From contig CM070620.1 of assembly GCA_036346255.1 (NCBI GenBank), forward strand, positions 29,819,609-29,883,608: a DNA stretch of 64,000 nucleotides. Reading direction: 5' to 3'. Below, piece by piece: positions 35,446-48,000 of this stretch; position 1 is the stretch's first letter; each line of letters begins with the position of its first letter. The DNA comes from Ampelocalamus luodianensis (taxonomy: Eukaryota > Streptophyta > Magnoliopsida > Poales > Poaceae). Under the pieces are notes generated by a model. That model did not search any database and was not told the DNA's origin. It saw only the letters and a list, made by a program, of their open reading frames with translations. Position numbers and translations under genes: made by a program.

Positions 35446-38400
35446 TGTAACAGCCCTAACTTAGGGTTTGTATTTCCAATGTAAAATTTTGAGGAGGAAT
35501 AAAAACTTTTGTTGTCTCTTCAAATCAATTGAAGTCTTCCAAATTTTCCTAGCAATTTCAATTTTCTAGAAGTTAACTCTTGTATTGAAATTGTTGTCAT
35601 CAAATTATTAGCTTTCAAACTTGTGATCATCCTCTGCAAATATTTTTCTTAGCATCTTGATCATCCTATCTACCTCCTGAATTATTTCACAATTTTTAGA
35701 TTTTATTTGCTATTTCAAATGGCCAAGTCAAACTAGTTGAAAATCTGGTCAAACCCTTGGTCAGCATGCTTGTGAATTTTCTGCAGAACTTTTCAGTGCA
35801 TAAAGAGTTCTGGAAAATTTATGCAATGTTGATCTCTGTCTCAAGTAGCTACCATAAAAATTTCGGAATTTTTGGAGCTCGGGAACTATCTCTAAAAATT
35901 CCCCAAACTATCTCAGCTTTTCAAACTCAAAATCGAATCATCGCTTTGTCGGGCTCGAACCCGAGCCCGACTCAAATCCGACCGCACCACTTGGCTCGGT
36001 CGCGTCAACTAATCGCACCGCCCGAGTCCAATCGATCGTGACCGTCCGATGCAAATCGAACGATCCACGTGCGCGTATGCAACCGACCTGTCCGAATGCA
36101 TACATCAATCTTGACCGTCCATCTCAGATCGAACGGTCGGTGCGATACTGATCGAGTCAAACCACCGGTTCGCACCGCTTCGTCAGTCGCTGACAGGGCG
36201 GTCCCACCTGCAGGCTATTTCCGCCACGTCGTTTCGCCGCTCGGTAAGCGCTTCGCCGCAGCGCGCTCGCCGGCCGCGCTGCATGCACGCCGCCACCTCG
36301 CCTCACGGTCTTTTCACCGCCCACCGTCTCACCTCGCGCCTCGCTGCTCCTACAAAACCCTCGAAGGCTTTCCCTACTTCGTTTCGTCCCCATCGCCTTT
36401 CTTCTCCACCGAGCTCTGAGAGCCGTAAGCGTCGCCGCGCCACTTCCGAGCGTTTCAGCCGCTCCGGTGGGCTCCGGCCATCGCCGACCGCGTCACGGTG
36501 TGTTCCAACTCCATGGGAAGTAAACCCCTCAAGGAATTTCGGATTTCATCGTCTGTGAAGCTGCGCGTGGGCTTTCTTCTCCAAGTCCGGCCGAAACCGC
36601 CTCTTCCGCCACCGTATCTTCTCCGGTGAGCTCCAACTCGATTCCTTGCTCGGTGAGCATCACCTGGACTCCACCTTTCTTTTCCACTCTCTCACACGTC
36701 CTCTCGTTCACCCCAGGCTCCTGTCACCGTTGACCGCCTTGCGCCGCCGCGGGCTCTCGTCGCCGAGCCACTCCGGTGCCTCTCCGTCGTCGCCAAGCTC
36801 ACCGGTGAGTTCCTGGAGCCTCACTGATGCTCATGCGCGCGCTAAATTTCATTGTCTTCCTCTCTGGTGCAGTCGCACCTTGTCACCCCCACTGCCGGCC
36901 GCCGTGCTCCGTCGCCGCGCCGCCACCGTGCTTCTCCGACCAACCCGCGACCACCCTTAGCTTCAGTAACCTCTGGGCGACCCATTTTGGCCGTCGCACA
37001 GCCCGCGCCGCCACTTCCTCGCCGGCGGCAAGTTCAGGTCCAGAGCAGCCCGAGCCTCTCTGTTCTTCGGCTGTGTTCTTCTCTGTTTCTCTGTCAGTGG
37101 GGCCCACTCCTTCAAAACCAGTTCTTTAGTTTCTAATCATGATTAGGAATGTTCTTTAGTTCACTCTCATGCATGATCATTTTGGTTTTGGGAGTTTGAA
37201 AGTTTTTAGTGTTGTTCTCTGTAATTATTTCCTGTTGTCGTTTCTGTTGTCAGTAACTAGATTTTAGTTTCATACTCATGCTTTGGATCCTTGTTTAGTG
37301 TTGGATGACTCCCTTTTGTTGTAGAGGTTAGCATGAAATTATTTAGTTAGTATCTTTAAGTTTCAAAGCTCTTGTTGTCATGTTTGATCATTAGGGATAG
37401 TTAGCTGATCATGTTATTGTCTCTGTACTTTTGCTTTATCAAGACATTAAGATTTGGTGTAGTAGCATCCGAATTGTGATAACCTTTCTTATGATGATGT
37501 GATACTTAGGTGTGTTAGTAGCTGAATTTTATTCTAGCCTAAATTCAATTAGAATTTTGTTTAGCATCTCATAGTTGGATACTTGACTAGTTATTGTTGT
37601 TAATAGCTTCTTGTAGGTTACGTGAACTCAACTAATAATAGTTGTTTTTGATGTGTTAACTTGATGATTAAATAATAGATGTGCACACAATCACCATCAA
37701 AGTCTGTCCAAAGTTTAAATCATATAAGAAGATTGATTTTGTGGTTAGCCTAATAAATAAGTGAGTGGATAAATCTATCACTTGAAAGCATGTCTTTTTG
37801 AAGCATCTCTGTAGCAGTTATTTGTTACTCCTTTTTGTGATGGTCTAGCCTCTGTGTATAAATTGGTGTTTGTGTTTGATGTTTGAGTTTTGTCGGTGTT
37901 ATTCGTTCTTATTCGATGTTTTGTTCAATCGTTAGGATTCGACATTTGCGGTAACCCTGAGAACGACCCTCCGCAACAAATTGAGCAACAGCAGCCAGGC
38001 AAGCAGTTTGATCATGATAATCCCAGTATTTTAAAGTCTAATATTTTGTTTCAGCTGTATGTATGCATTGCTTAATTTGTGTTAAAATTAATTAGTTAAA
38101 TCCGTAGCTGCATATCCTGTAGATAAAATATTGGTCTCTACTACCTGAGCCTAGGTTATTTGCTGTGATTAGAGGTCGCTGGATGATCTCTTGTCACTTA
38201 GTAGATCCGAGTCAAATTGCTTAGACATGCTTAGCTATCGGTAGAACTGGGCGGTTATCGACTTTAGTCGGTAACCTTGATCACACAAAATTTACTATAA
38301 CTTTATGTTTTAGCATTTCTGCTATGTTTAATTGCAAAATTAAAAATGAAAACAAAAACAATTTAGACTTGGGCACAATGGTAAGACTGGTGTGATCTGT

Positions 38401-39592
38401 TGGGTGTGACTGGAAAGGTGCCCGAGTCAGTTAAGGACCGAGTTACTTGCGCCACCGTACTGAGCATTTTGTGTGCTAACCACACTAGAGTATATGGGAC
38501 CTCTCTTGACCTAGTACTTTGGCGTGTATTGGCTCCGGGTCGTAGGAGGTCGCAGGAGGGACGGAGGTGGGAGCATGGTAGTTGTCCGAAAAGCTTTATC
38601 CTGAGTGGGTAGTTGTATTTTCGGCTTTACCATGTAAGCGTATGGATTTCTATCCATACGAGCGGCTCGTAGTTAATACACAATATTGGAAAAAGTCTCG
38701 TAGGACTTAGCTGTGCCAGCATACCTTCGGAAGTGTGCTTTGGCTTAAAGGCGGTCTGAAGTGTGGGTACATTGGTACACCCCTGCAGGGTTTAAAACTA
38801 TTCGAATAGCCTCGTCCTAGGTTATGGACACGCTCGGATACGCCCCCCAAGAACTAGACTACAACATTTAAATTAAAACTTGATGGGTGAGTACGAATGC
38901 TGGGATTAGTGCTATGTTGTGGTGACTATTGGGATAGTCACTTCCGGTGGTTACTTGTATCTATCTTTATTTATGATTATTTCAACGGTAAAAATGAATT
39001 GCAAACCTGCCTTCAAAGCTGTATTATATTATTGCAAATGAAAATTGGCTTTATGCAAATGAAACATATGGCCTCCACTAAACAAGCTTGCATGTAGCAT
39101 ATGAATAGGTCGCTAGTTCACACGTCGATCTTGCGGGTACAAAGACAATCTTTGTACTCGGTGCTTTGCTTAATGTTTTTGTTGCAGAGGAAGAAGGTGA
39201 GCCCCAAGGGCCTCACTTACGTGAGTGTGTTGCCGTTTCGTGGGCGACTAGACTTGGCGGTCGGTCGGATGCCTTGTGGGTTGGAGGCACGCGATTGGCT
39301 TTGTTTATAGCCATCTTATGGCACTTTTGTTTCACTGTCGTTCTTGTTTATTTGTGTATCTTGTGGCACATCGGCCTTTGTGCTGTAATAACTCTACTAT
39401 TTGTTTATCTTCCGTTTGGTAGTGTAGTGTTTGGACTCTATGTTTGGAATGGAGTTCTTTGTCTAATTTTGTAACGGTGTGTATAACGCTTCAGGAAGTA
39501 TACATATCTCGAGGATCAATTTATTTGATTTGTGATGCTAGGACCAGGTGGTTGGTTAAGCATTACAAGCCAAATAAATTGGGGTCCTCACA
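35446..39592 (+). repeat. Element A 3' LTR
   Basis: Same ends as the 5' LTR (TGTAACAGCC...GGTCCTCACA), 4147 bp against 4135 bp. The conserved 33-nt block is at 38798-38830. AATAG follows the end. Some segments here (for example 39100-39310) show the same kind of CAG/CTG corruption that is seen in other parts of the 5' LTR. Confidence 0.93.
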
Positions 39593-39597
39593 AATAG

Positions 39598-39761
39598 GCC
39601 GGGGTGGCTTTTCATATATGGTCAGGGAAGAGCCCAGATGAGGAAGTTTACAGGATCCTCAATTAAATGAGGTAATCTAGGCATCAATTAGAGGAGCTAA
39701 TCTAGGCAGGAATTAGAGGGGCTAATCTAGGCAGGTTACAATTATACAATATTCTCTAATA
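39598..39761 (-). mobile_element. Copia 3' LTR, main piece
   Basis: On the minus strand it starts TATTAGAGAATATTGTATAA, directly after the polypurine run ACAGGTGGG, and contains three copies of a CCTAGATTAG(C/A)... motif with CTCTAATT. The canonical TG start is TA. Joined to 26458-26502 the LTR would be about 209 bp. Confidence 0.6.
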
Positions 39762-39824
39762 CCCACCTGTAGTCGCATCGTGAGGATTCCGGACGCAAAG
39801 ACTGGAACAAAAATCATTGAACAA

Positions 39825-41437
39825 CTATACAGGTAGGCCTTTAGTCATGATGTCCGTGAATTGGTGGGAGAAGGGTACATGAAGAACTCGAACATGCCCA
39901 AGGGAGACCTTTTCGCGGACAAAATGGATGTCGATCTCAATATGCTTCGTGCACCGATGCTGAACTAGGTTGCAGGACATGTAGACAGCACTAACATTGT
40001 CGCAGTAAACAACGGTCGCGGAAGTAATTGGGATATACAACTCTTGAAGAAGCTGCCATAGCCAGCAGCACTCGGTGACTGCATGGGCAACAACACGATA
40101 CTTTGCTTCTGCACTGGAGCGAGATACCGTGGTCTGGCATTTTGAGGACCAAGACACAAGGTTATCGCCAAGATATACGCAGTAGCCAGAGGTGGAACGC
40201 TTGGAATCCGGACAGCCTGCCTAGTCTACATCGGAGTAGGCCATGATGAACTTGACTGGGGCGGTCCCAATGTGGAGGCCGATGTCGAGGGTGCCCTTCA
40301 CATATCTCAGAATGTGTTTGATCAAGGCGAGATGAGGTTCCCGCGGATCGAGCATAAAGAGGCAGACCTGTTGAACAGTGTAGGCCAGGTCCGGTCAAGT
40401 AAGAGTCAGGTACTGGAGAGCACCAACCATACTCCTATACTTGGTTGGGTTGTCGACAGGTGCACCGTCTTGTGCGGACAACTTGGCACGAGTGTCAACT
40501 GGAGTCGCGGTAGGGTGACACTCGACCATGCCAGAGCGTTGGAGAAGGTCCACAGCGTACTGGCACTAGGAGAGGAAGATGCCAGCCGAGGAACGTGTGA
40601 CGAAGATGCCGAGGAAGAAGTGGAGGTTGTCGAGGTCTGTCATCACAAACTCAGGGTGGAGTTGTTGACTGAGGCGCCAAAGCAGAGGGCCGGAGGAGGC
40701 GGTGAGGATGATGTCGTTGACGTAGAGCATGAGGTAAGCCACATTGTCTCCATCTTTGAGAACAAAGAGAGACATGTCCAAGGTGGAAGGGACGAAGTCG
40801 AGTTGACGAAAATAGGTGGCAAACCGCTGATACCACATGCGGGGCGCCTGCTTGAGACCATAGAGTGACTTTCGAAGGAGACACACATAGTCTAGTGAGG
40901 AAGGATCGACGAAACCTGATGGTTGCTGACAGTAGACGGTCTCCTCAAGATTGCATGTAGGAAGGTATTCTTGACATCAAACTGATGGATGGGCCAGGAG
41001 CAAGAGGCTGCGATGTTGAGGACAACACGAATGGTCAATGGTTTGATAACTATGCTGAATGTATTATCGTAGTCGATGTTGTGCTATTGCGAGTATCCAC
41101 ACACGACCCACCGCGCTTTGTCGCGGGCGAGAGTGCCATCGGAGTGGAACTTTTGCTTGAAGATCCACTTGCCCGTCACAACGTTTGCACCAACGGGGCG
41201 AGGAACGAGCTTCAAAGTGTTGTTGGTGACGAGAGCGTGGAAATCCTCTGCTATGGTGACACGCCAGTTGGGGTTTGCCAGTGTGCTGCGGTAATTCGCT
41301 GGGATGGCGAAAACTGAGGAGTGCACGGTAGACAAGTTGAGGCGGTCAACTGGCTTGACGATGCTGGAGGCCGCGCATGTCCGCATCGAGTGTGCCTGCA
41401 TTGGTAGTGGTGGGACCAAACCAGGTGGCGTCGGCAC
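39825..41437 (-). pseudogene. Ty1/copia reverse transcriptase and RNase H
   Basis: Minus strand. Reverse transcriptase starts with the block around FHALVTNNTLKLVPRPVGAN and WIFKQKFHSDGTLARDKAR, continues with KSLYGLKQAPRMWYQRF, and carries YVNDIILTAS where the family has YVDD, so a catalytic aspartate is lost. RNase H has SRSSAEAKYRVVAHA, YCDNVSAVYM and KHIEIDIHFVREKV and ends near 39825. Several frameshifts lie between 40160 and 41084. The order PR-IN-RT-RH identifies Ty1/copia. Confidence 0.9.
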
Positions 41438-41853
41438 AACCTAGATGGGTACATGCGTAGCTAGGTTCGACGCAAGCGTGGCCAAGGGTGGCTCGAGTGG
41501 TGAGGCGACGGCAGCTGGAGCCGACGCGGGCGCAACCGGTGCGGGCGTGGCTGGGTATGGTATGAACTCATCCTGAGGCCGCGTAGGCACGGTGGGGGAA
41601 CGGAGGGCTAGGCACGATTGCTCGACGTCGTAGAACGACAAAGCAGCCGTGTGTGCTGGGCGCGATCACTCAACATCACTATGTGATGGAGCTATCACAC
41701 GGATGGTAGGAGGCGCGCATTGCGGTCGCGGCACCGTGCGACAGGATCATCAGGAGAAGGTCGGCGAGGTTTGGATGACGAGATTGAGGAGGAGTCATGG
41801 TGAGCAAAGGGAAACGAAGTTTCATTGAAGACAACGTGATGAGAGATGATGAG
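41438..41853 (-). pseudogene. Copia pol linker between integrase and RT
   Basis: Proline/alanine-rich minus-strand coding remnants (for example PATPAPVAPASAPAAVASP near 41560) as usual between integrase and RT in copia polyproteins. Frameshifted. Confidence 0.6.
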
Positions 41854-42740
41854 TCATTTGGTAGCGAGGTCAAGGCATCGGTACCCTTTGTGAGAGCTGG
41901 GGTAACCGAGAAAGACACAGGTGGCCGAACAAGGAGTGAGTTTGTGCAGGGTGGTTGATGAGAGATTTGGGTAGCAAAGGCAGCCGAAAACCCAAAGATG
42001 ATTATATGTGAGACGGATGCGGTAAAGCAACTCAAAGGGGATGGAGTTTTGAATAGAGGAGGAGGGGCGACGATTGATAAGGTGTGTGGTTGTTGCGAAC
42101 GCCTCGGCCCAGTATGGTGGCGGCATGTGGGCATGCAGTAGGAGCGTGCGGACCACATTGTTGAGAGTGCGGAGAGCATGTTCTGCCTTCCCATTTTGCA
42201 GCGAGGTATAGGGGCACGAAAGACGTAAGACAATACCACGAGAGGAGAAAGATTGGGTGGATGTGTGGTTCACAAATTCAGTGTTGTTGTCTACCTGAAT
42301 GGATTTGAGAGGCAAACTGAATTGTGTGCTAACGTAGTTAGAAAAATGAACAATGTGGTGATAGACTTCATATTTCTTTTTAAGAGGAAAAGTCCAACAA
42401 AAGTGGGAAAAATCATCAAGAATCAACAAGTAGTACTGAAAACCCGAAGTGCTTGCAACAGGAGATGTCCACACATCACACTGAACTAATTCAAAGGGTA
42501 CTGAGGTGCGAGAACTGGAATGTGTAAAAGGTATACGCACATGTTTGCCAAGTTGACAGGCGTGGCAAAGAGAGCAATCTACTTTATTACATGAAATGAG
42601 GGATGGATTATGTAAATTGTTGAGGACAGTCGGGCCGGGATGGCCAAGATGCTGGTGCCAAAGACTGGATGAAGTGGCGAGGTGGGCGTGTGTTACAGTG
42701 GTGGGGCGGCTGGTGTCCAGGTGTAGAGATCGTCGGCACT
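41854..42740 (-). pseudogene. Copia GAG-pre-integrase and integrase
   Basis: The pre-integrase zinc region is seen as CHACQLGKHVRIPF near 42550. The integrase core follows: FELVQCDVWTSP (first D), SIQVDNNTEFVN (second D) and QNGKAEHALRTLN (E), then PYWAEAFATTTHLINRRPSS and FGCLCYP. It would insert element cDNA into the chromosome. Frame is open from about 42540 to 41854. It belongs to the same minus-strand polyprotein as the protease upstream. Confidence 0.9.
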
Positions 42741-43151
42741 ATTGCGGCAAAGAATCACGCTCTGGGTCTGGGGGTCCTTAACAGAAAAACCCAAGGAGTC
42801 AAATTCGATGGAACAATGATTGTCACGTGTAAACTGTCTAACTGTAAGAAGATTACGAACAATAGAAGGGACAATGAGAACATTGTTCAAAAGGAATTTA
42901 GAAGAGTTTGTGTGTAGAACAGAGTGACCACGAGAGACGACTGGAACATTGGATCCATTACCAACAGTGACAACAGACTGAGAGGGAGGTAGGGGAAAAA
43001 GGATTATACTGTCGTTGGAGGCCATGTGTGAAGTGGCACCAGTGTCCATGACCCAGTTTTCGGGGCCCTGGACAGCAAGCTGGTCCATGGTGGCAATGAG
43101 GCTAGCCTGATCCCATGTCAGCGCCGACGGTGGAGACACTTGTGACGGCAC
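42741..43151 (-). pseudogene. Copia aspartic protease region
   Basis: Minus strand reads NWVMDTGATSHMASNDSI, with the D-T-G active site of copia proteases near 43050, then TVGNGSNVPV and VPSIVRNLLTVRQFTRDNHC leading into the pre-integrase domain. The frame is open here, but the polyprotein around it is broken. Confidence 0.85.
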
Positions 43152-43837
43152 GAAGACGGTGTGGGCCTGCTGTTAAGGGCTGAGGATGCTCAAACCTGGA
43201 GGTGGCGAACACCAAATGGCCGCTACGGGGGCGGCCGCCCAAGGATTGTATCAAATCCATGGGCCGACGGGCTACGGGGTCATCGTGGGTGGAGCGCATG
43301 ACGATGTGGACAAGCTATCATTTGACTTGTTTCGGCGGTTCTTGCCACCGCGTTTGAAGTCACGGCCACCGTCGGTTTGTGCTGAAACCGATGGCGTGCT
43401 GGGTGCTGATGCACGGCACCCGTCCGGCCTGCAAGGAGAAGTGGACACGGACGTGATGAGGGCGGTGTCAGAGGTGACCTTGATTTCATTGACCAGTCGT
43501 AGTTCCTTGAGGGTGAGCATGGAGCGTGCCTTGGCGAAGGTGGGAACGGGGTGGCATTGGCGATGTCATCGACGGTGTTGGAGAAGCGGGGATTGAGGCC
43601 AGAAGTATTTTGAGGACGAGCTACAGTTTGGAGACAGCGTGGCTGACGTCGCGCAGGGAATCAACCAGCGTTTTGAGGCGCTGGGAGTATTCCGAGATGG
43701 AGAGATCCCCTTGAACCAATGAGTGGAATTGGTTGCTAAGGAAGATGGCACGAAGTTCCTTCTTGTCACAAAATAAGGCCTCGATAGTGACCCAGAGTCA
43801 CGAGCCGTCTGATCGGGCTCCATTGTGACGTCGAGGA
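43152..43837 (-). pseudogene. Copia gag, truncated by the Tat insertion
   Basis: Pieces of a copia Gag are seen in several frames on the minus strand: DVTMEPDQTARD near 43830, AIFLSNQFHSLVQG-type sequence near 43720, and MLTLKELRLVNEIKV near 43515. The N-terminal half is missing since a Tat LTR begins at 43838; the rest of the copia element should lie beyond the Tat element, outside the window. GAGGA (43833-43837) would be the Tat target duplication. Confidence 0.7.
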
Positions 43838-44445
43838 TGTTGTCGGCGATAGAGCCTATCGACGTCTAGGACTCTCATCACAGAACGGACAAACAAGAAT
43901 ATAAAAGGAAAACAGAGATTACTATCTATTCGCTAAGAGATTTGAAATGGTGATATGTATTGCAAAGAGTATGCTCTGATTACGGAGAAAAGACTATGAA
44001 TCTTAATCTGAATTCGAGTCAGAATATCCTCTCTCAAAGGCACATAGGCCAGGCTATTTATAGCTTTACAAGCGTCGACAGTTAGTTGCAGTAGTGCCTC
44101 TTCATGCCATAGTCGTGTCCCTTCGTGATGACCGTTATAGCCGATATCTCCACATGCAGCTGTTATTAGCCACACATGGGCAAACGCCTTCTAGGACCTC
44201 CTCTGCAAGGAAGAGGTCCTGAGGAGGTGCTGGAGGAGGTCTTGGAGAAGTCCTAGAAAGGTCTTGAGGAGGTCCTAGAGAGGTCTTCCAGAAGAAGTTG
44301 GGAACGGTCAAAGAAAATACTTCTAGACCCACATTCTTAATGCTTAGTTGATCTTAGGTCCAGAAAGCTAACTTGGGCTCAGCAAAACCATGCTTATTTA
44401 TTAATAAGAGAATAAAGATATGATCGGATCATTGACTAGTCAACA
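43838..44445 (-). mobile_element. 3' LTR of a Tat-lineage Ty3/gypsy element (608 bp)
   Basis: Plus-strand ends TGTTGTCGGC and CTAGTCAACA are inverted matches (TGTTGTC against TGTTGAC). Minus-strand promoter signals fit: CTATAAATAGCC at 44053-44064 as TATA box, with direct repeats and a hairpin upstream. It joins copia gag directly at 43837. The second LTR lies beyond the right edge, so the ends rest on inverted matches and context. Confidence 0.65.
44193..44290 (-). promoter_or_regulatory. Hairpin and direct repeats in the Tat LTR upstream of the TATA box
   Basis: AGGACCTC and GAGGTCCT (44193-44220) form a stem. From 44212 a degenerate GAGGTC(C/T)T unit of 15-20 bp repeats five to six times. 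Arrays like this in the U3 part of LTRs often bind transcription factors; function here is inferred. Confidence 0.5.
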
Positions 44446-45048
44446 ATCCTCGTCAACTAGCCCCTCAACTTCAAGTGAAAATAACATACTTGAAGGGGTT
44501 TTTGACTAGAACTAGACTTGGTCAAGAAGATAGTTTTACTTGAGTTGCTAATTACTATTTCCCTCAAGAAGCAGAGGCACCAGCTGTATATATTTATGAA
44601 AGCAAATTCCGAAGAGACGATTATACTTTGGTCTTCAATGACTTATTAGGAACAAACTCTAAAAAATCTTATCTGTCTTACTGCACATGGCTAATTTTAT
44701 ATACCACCCGCAATAGTTACGATATGAAGATAATTTTAGGAAAAGGGAAAACGTGTGGAACGACTTCCTTGACCAGACGTGTGTTGTCACATCGCCGATA
44801 ATCGAGGTGCAGTTGTTACATCTTTGAAGTAGTGGGTTTTAAATGTACTAGGAATATATATGGATCTTTTTACCTCTCCTTAGGTACATTTTTACCCTAG
44901 TCATTTTCACTTTCCCCATCCGATGAGCACCTTTTGTCCTCTACGAACCTTTGAGGAGAAGGATCTTCATTCCACCATCAAATCGAAGCAATGGCAGCAT
45001 GGAAACCGTAAACGCTATCTGTAGAGGAGCTCAAAGGACCAGAGCAAG
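44446..45048 (+). other. Tat polypurine region and leader of the antisense gene
   Basis: Next to the LTR the minus strand carries a purine-rich ACTTGAAGTTGAGGGGC, the likely polypurine tract. CTTCAAGT and ACTTGAAG (44469-44495) form an inverted repeat. The remainder up to 45048 is A/T-rich, includes TATATATTTATG at about 44588 and would hold the promoter and 5' leader of the plus-strand gene. Confidence 0.5.
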
Positions 45049-48000
45049 ATGGGCATCTACCGGAGAAAGCTCTCAGAGTGGCGTGCACTGGGAGGGGAGA
45101 TAGAGCCAAGCCCTCCTAATGGTTTCACAGTACTCCTAGTGCCTTATCTCCGAGAAGGACTTCGTTTACCAGAAAGTGATTTCCAGATTGAAATTTTTAA
45201 TCATTACGGAATTGAATTACTTCACCTTATACCGAATTCAATCCTGGTACTTAGCATTTTTGCCCACATGTTTGAGGCGTTTTTAGGGATAGCCCCCAGT
45301 TTGCGTCTGTTTAGGTTTTATTACCAAATCATTCGCAACAAGAAAAGTGTTGGTTCCTTGGGCTCTTTTTATTTTAAATTCCAAGATGCCAACAAGAGGG
45401 TATTCCCTTTTTTGGCTACCAAAGATGCTAGCCAGACATGGAACAGGGAATGGTTTTATTCCAAAGTTCCGGAAGGAAGTAGGATTACCTACAATCGTAA
45501 TGCACCACCGGAGTGGTCTTCAAAAACCGAATTGCTGGCAAGGAGATCAAACTCTCAAATGATGAGAAGAGAGTAGTCCTGGTGATCAGCAACCTGGTAG
45601 AGGGAGGTCTAACCGGACGAAAGGTTGTCCATGACTTCTTCAAAAACAAGATCTTCCCCCTTCAGAAGAGAGAGATATTATCCTACAATCATGATATCCC
45701 TGAGAATGGTAATATCTTAGTTATCTTTTTTTTACTTCAACTGAATTTTCATAGTTTAGAGTAAAATAATGTTGTATTATATTGCAGCTCTTTCAAATGA
45801 TGAGATCCTGGCTAGGACCTCAGTCCTATTAAAGGACAGGGTTATAGAAAAAGGACCGATCGATATAGAGGCGCAACCCCCAAGCTTGATTGGGGCGACT
45901 TTATCACTGAGGAAGGATCGCACAGTGGTAAGTATTCGTAGAGATCAACTAGATATAATGAGTGAATTTACTCATGTCTAATTTGTATATTTCTGGACAG
46001 ACGACATCAAAGAAACGTCCCATCTCAGATGTCAGTGTAGGCTCTTCTCCTTCTTTGGCAAAGAGTGCAAGAATTACTTCCAGACCTCCTGTCGTGCCAA
46101 AGAAGACAAAATCCATACTAGCTTCGGTTTTAGCTTCTCCAGAACCTCTTGCTTCAATTCCAACCCCATCGAGACCTTTCACCCGTGAGGTATTGAAAAC
46201 AAAAGTTAAAACTTTAGTTTCCGGATATGTGTCTAACCCCCAGCCAATATCTTCTATATCAACTTTCTTGGCTGGGGTGATTCAGGGTGAAGGATCGTTA
46301 GAAGAGTCCGAAGAGGAGGTCCCTCTACAGAGGGTTCCAAGGCCAAGGACCTCCCTAGCCTTGGTTCCCTCCTTGCCAGAGCAAAGGAGATAACCCACTT
46401 TCACTGTAAATGAGGATTTTATATCGCTTTTTTAGCGAAAGTGGTTTCGAGATCGAGTAAGTTCTTCGATTATAACTTTAAGGATTTTGACTTTTTTTTA
46501 AAAAAAAATAGTCAATCATCCCTTTTTTTAGCCTTTCTTTACCGTCGGACACACAAAGGGGACAACTGACAACTCAGGAACAAATGTCACCTCCAATTAT
46601 ATTGGCAACCGAGGAATCCTTGACAGAAGAAATTCCGCCAGTGGGAGTACTTCCTTGAACCACTGAGGAAGTGGCCCAGGATGTCCTGATGACTACTGGG
46701 ACATCCAAGGAGACGCCATAGAATATGGAAGTGCAAACTGAAAGGACCTCCCAAGAGGAGGTGGTCCAAGAGTCCACTGAAGCTCAAAATGAAGATCGTA
46801 TCTTGGTAAGTTTTTCTTTATTATATTGGTAATTTTTGCCTTAAATATACCAGCATGAATCTGACTCATAAAATGTCTTAGGAGCCGCAAGGTACCTGTA
46901 TTGACCCATCTAGAGGAGTTTTTCATCTGGTTCAGTTGGATCAACCCGAGGATGAGATTGCTCTAGAAAGTACTCCTAGAGCTGAAAAGAAGGACCTCAT
47001 GACTTCTGTCAAGAGTTAACATCGACATGGTAGAGGAGATTAAAACTTTTGCAGAGGAGAAAGAGAAGTGAGTACAGAAAGCTAATAATTCAATTGTAAG
47101 ATTCTAACTAAACAATTAACTTATGCCTTTGTTTACTTCGTAGGGAGTATTTACTGGTGAAAGCCGAACAAGAGAATGCTGAGTCTGCACTTCACACTCT
47201 CGAATTGAAATTGTCTGAGGCAGAAAAAATATCTAAGAGAAATGCGGTGGTCATGGTAGAGAAAACTGAAGAAATCCGCCTCTTGACTTAGAAGAATGAA
47301 AAGTTACAAGAGATCCTGAACAGACAAGCTAAAGAAAACCATGATCTTTTTGAACAAAACAAGATACTTTTTAAGGAGAAGGAAGGTAAAGAACCTCTCA
47401 TTGTTCCTTACGGAGCACTCGATTTATAAAATGCAATACATGAATTGTATTCTCTTTTCTTCATTCCTTTTTTTAAACTAGAAAAAGGAAAAAGAGGATC
47501 TTCAGAAGATCTCTGCTAACAAAGATCTTCAGATTCAAGACTTGGAGGAAGTGGAAGAACAGAGTCGTACTATCGTGCAAGAGTTTGAAAAGAAAATAGA
47601 AACCTTAATGAAGGCTGGCAAGAAAATTACCAAAGTTACTGGAAACAATTTTTCCCAGATTTCATCTTCTCTGCGAGAGATCGCAAAACATCTGCAGGCC
47701 CTGGTAACTCCTCTTGCGACAAAGATGCCCTTGGATGACCTTAGAAATGATATCTATACTCAAATCAAATATATTCAAACACACATACCTGCTATGAAGA
47801 CTACCATATATTAATCTTTGACAAGAGCAATGAGTCAGGATTTAAACCGAGTCTTGTTGAAGATTTATCTCCTTTATGGAGATTCTGTTGATCTTCAGAA
47901 GCTTATTCCTGCACCCAAGTTCAAGACAAAAGAAGCAGGTATTGCGGCTCAAGCCAATATCACGCCAGTGGTGGAAGAGATCATTAGAAACATTGAAGCT

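Larger units (their letters stand above)
26503..39592 (+). mobile_element. Element A: full-length Ty3/gypsy chromovirus (Tekay/Del-like), 13.1 kb
   Basis: Two LTRs in direct orientation (26503-30637 and 35446-39592) enclose primer site, gag, protease, RT, RNase H, integrase and chromodomain-like tail in gypsy order, then a polypurine tract. Perfect 5-bp duplications AATAG lie at 26498-26502 and 39593-39597. Very long LTRs, the tRNA-iMet-type primer site and the C-terminal chromodomain point to the Tekay/Del chromovirus lineage. The two LTRs are closely similar, suggesting fairly recent insertion, yet the coding region has many frameshifts. Confidence 0.93.

Noticed and set aside
40272..40868. 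198-codon plus-strand frame and similar ones at 41679-43714
   Set aside because: They are antisense shadows of the minus-strand copia polyprotein.
45049..45576. Host gene of unknown function
   Set aside because: The Transposase_28-type domain, the position between Tat LTR and pol, and antisense orientation make it part of the Tat element.
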